DNA from: Lachnospiraceae bacterium
GTDB lineage: Bacteria; Bacillota; Clostridia; Lachnospirales; Lachnospiraceae
Reading direction: 5' to 3'
DNA: 64,000 nt
Assembly: GCA_017473905.1 (NCBI GenBank)
Contig: JAFUJA010000005.1
Location: 1 to 64,000 of the forward strand
In this document: positions 63,593 through 64,000 of the stretch, in pieces
Layout: each line of letters opens with the position of its first letter
Numbering within the stretch: position 1 is the stretch's first letter
Notes under the pieces: generated by a model
What the model was told of the DNA's origin: nothing
Databases searched by the model: none
What the model saw: the letters and a program-made list of their open reading frames with translations, nothing else
Made by a program: the position numbers and the translations under genes

Positions 63593-64000
63593 TTATTTCC
63601 CAAGCATCTGAAAAAACAAATTCTTCATGGCAGGGTCCGTTTCAAATACACCTCTGGTGGCTACGGTCACGGTTTTACTTCCCGGCTTTTTAACCCCTCT
63701 CATGGTCATACACATGTGCTCTGCTTCCATAACAACCATAACACCCTTGGGATTTAAATTCTCCATAATGGCATCCGCCACCTGGGAAGATAACTGTTCC
63801 TGAAGCTGCAAACGTTTGGCAAATACCTCCACGGTCCTTGCAAGCTTACTCAAACCAACCACCTCACCATTGGGAATATATGCAATATGTGCCTTTCCAT
63901 AAAAAGGCATCAGATGATGCTCGCACATGGAATAAAAAACAATATCCTTTTCCAGCACCATTTCACTGTTATCCACTTTAAATCTTTTAGATAAAACCTC
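63593..64000 (-). CDS. folE: GTP cyclohydrolase I, partial (5' end beyond the window)
   Basis: The visible 135 C-terminal residues have [19 protein letters not shown] with the zinc Cys and His, [20 protein letters not shown] and [13 protein letters not shown] with the second zinc Cys. This is the first step of folate synthesis. The frame stays open to base 64000 as EVLSKRFKV, matching the family, so a GTG at 63976 is an internal codon and not the start. The N-terminal third lies outside. Confidence 0.95.
   Translation of the reverse strand, partial: EVLSKRFKVDNSEMVLEKDIVFYSMCEHHLMPFYGKAHIAYIPNGEVVGLSKLARTVEVFAKRLQLQEQLSSQVADAIMENLNPKGVMVVMEAEHMCMTMRGVKKPGSKTVTVATRGVFETDPAMKNLFFQMLGK

Noticed and set aside
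63593..63976. folE beginning with GTG at 63976
   Set aside because: The frame continues to the window edge with residues that match the family, so the gene is simply cut by the edge.

Overview
The window reads as chromosomal core DNA of a low-to-mid-GC Firmicute, most likely a member of the Lachnospiraceae (Clostridia). The pointers are a SCIFF ranthipeptide with its radical-SAM maturase beside a fused SecDF, a HemZ-type anaerobic coproporphyrinogen enzyme, a DAP-type MurE, a T-box leader, a CIRCE-controlled groESL operon, Clostridia-style gene order around priA-def-fmt-rsmB-rlmN-prpC-prkC-rsgA-rpe, and strong AGGAGG-type ribosome binding sites. I see no rRNA, tRNA, CRISPR array, insertion sequence or prophage module.

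Region 1-1.6 kb holds an AT-rich repeat-bearing lipoprotein gene and a small divergent XRE regulator, the most accessory-looking part. From 1.6 to 18.3 kb a long minus-strand housekeeping run covers protein secretion (secDF), DNA repair and restart (recJ, priA), cell wall (murE), N-terminal formylation and deformylation (fmt, def), rRNA modification (rsmB, rlmN), the Stk/Stp signalling pair (prpC, prkC), ribosome assembly (rsgA) and rpe. Upstream of secDF lie scfB and the short scfA precursor gene. From 20 to 28 kb come a CNNM/CorC-type membrane protein, a sirtuin-like protein whose catalytic residues are missing, an amidase, an Sfp-type phosphopantetheinyl transferase and aspS-hisS.

From 28 to 34 kb lies a two-component system with an ABC-2 exporter of the bacitracin/lantibiotic-resistance type, plus an ACT-ACT-metallo-beta-lactamase fusion. 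The ABC promoter carries four phased direct repeats that look like a response-regulator site. From 34 to 47 kb come hemZ, a glyoxalase-II-like hydrolase, the bifunctional (p)ppGpp enzyme, a DUF4236 protein, mntP, an unusual HTH-cupin-acyl-CoA synthetase fusion preceded by a 17-bp palindrome and a T-box, a polar amino acid ABC transporter and groESL. From 47 to 64 kb come a diguanylate cyclase, an ABC-F ATPase, a PHP-HAD fusion, purC, a PilZ protein, maf, polyphosphate kinase and phosphatase, a DUF5050 protein, a second hydrolase/lipoprotein pair, and a folate operon (folE-HD-folP-folBK) that runs off the right edge.

The most unusual locus is 39989-42711. One protein combines a DNA-binding domain, a cupin sensor domain and a complete acyl-CoA ligase. 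Its promoter has a perfect inverted repeat over the -10 region, and its leader is a T-box, so the gene appears to be controlled both by its own product and by uncharged tRNA. Other candidates worth a look are the degenerate sirtuin, the ACT-MBL fusion and the phased repeats in front of the ABC exporter. All functional statements rest on reading motifs by eye; no database search was run.
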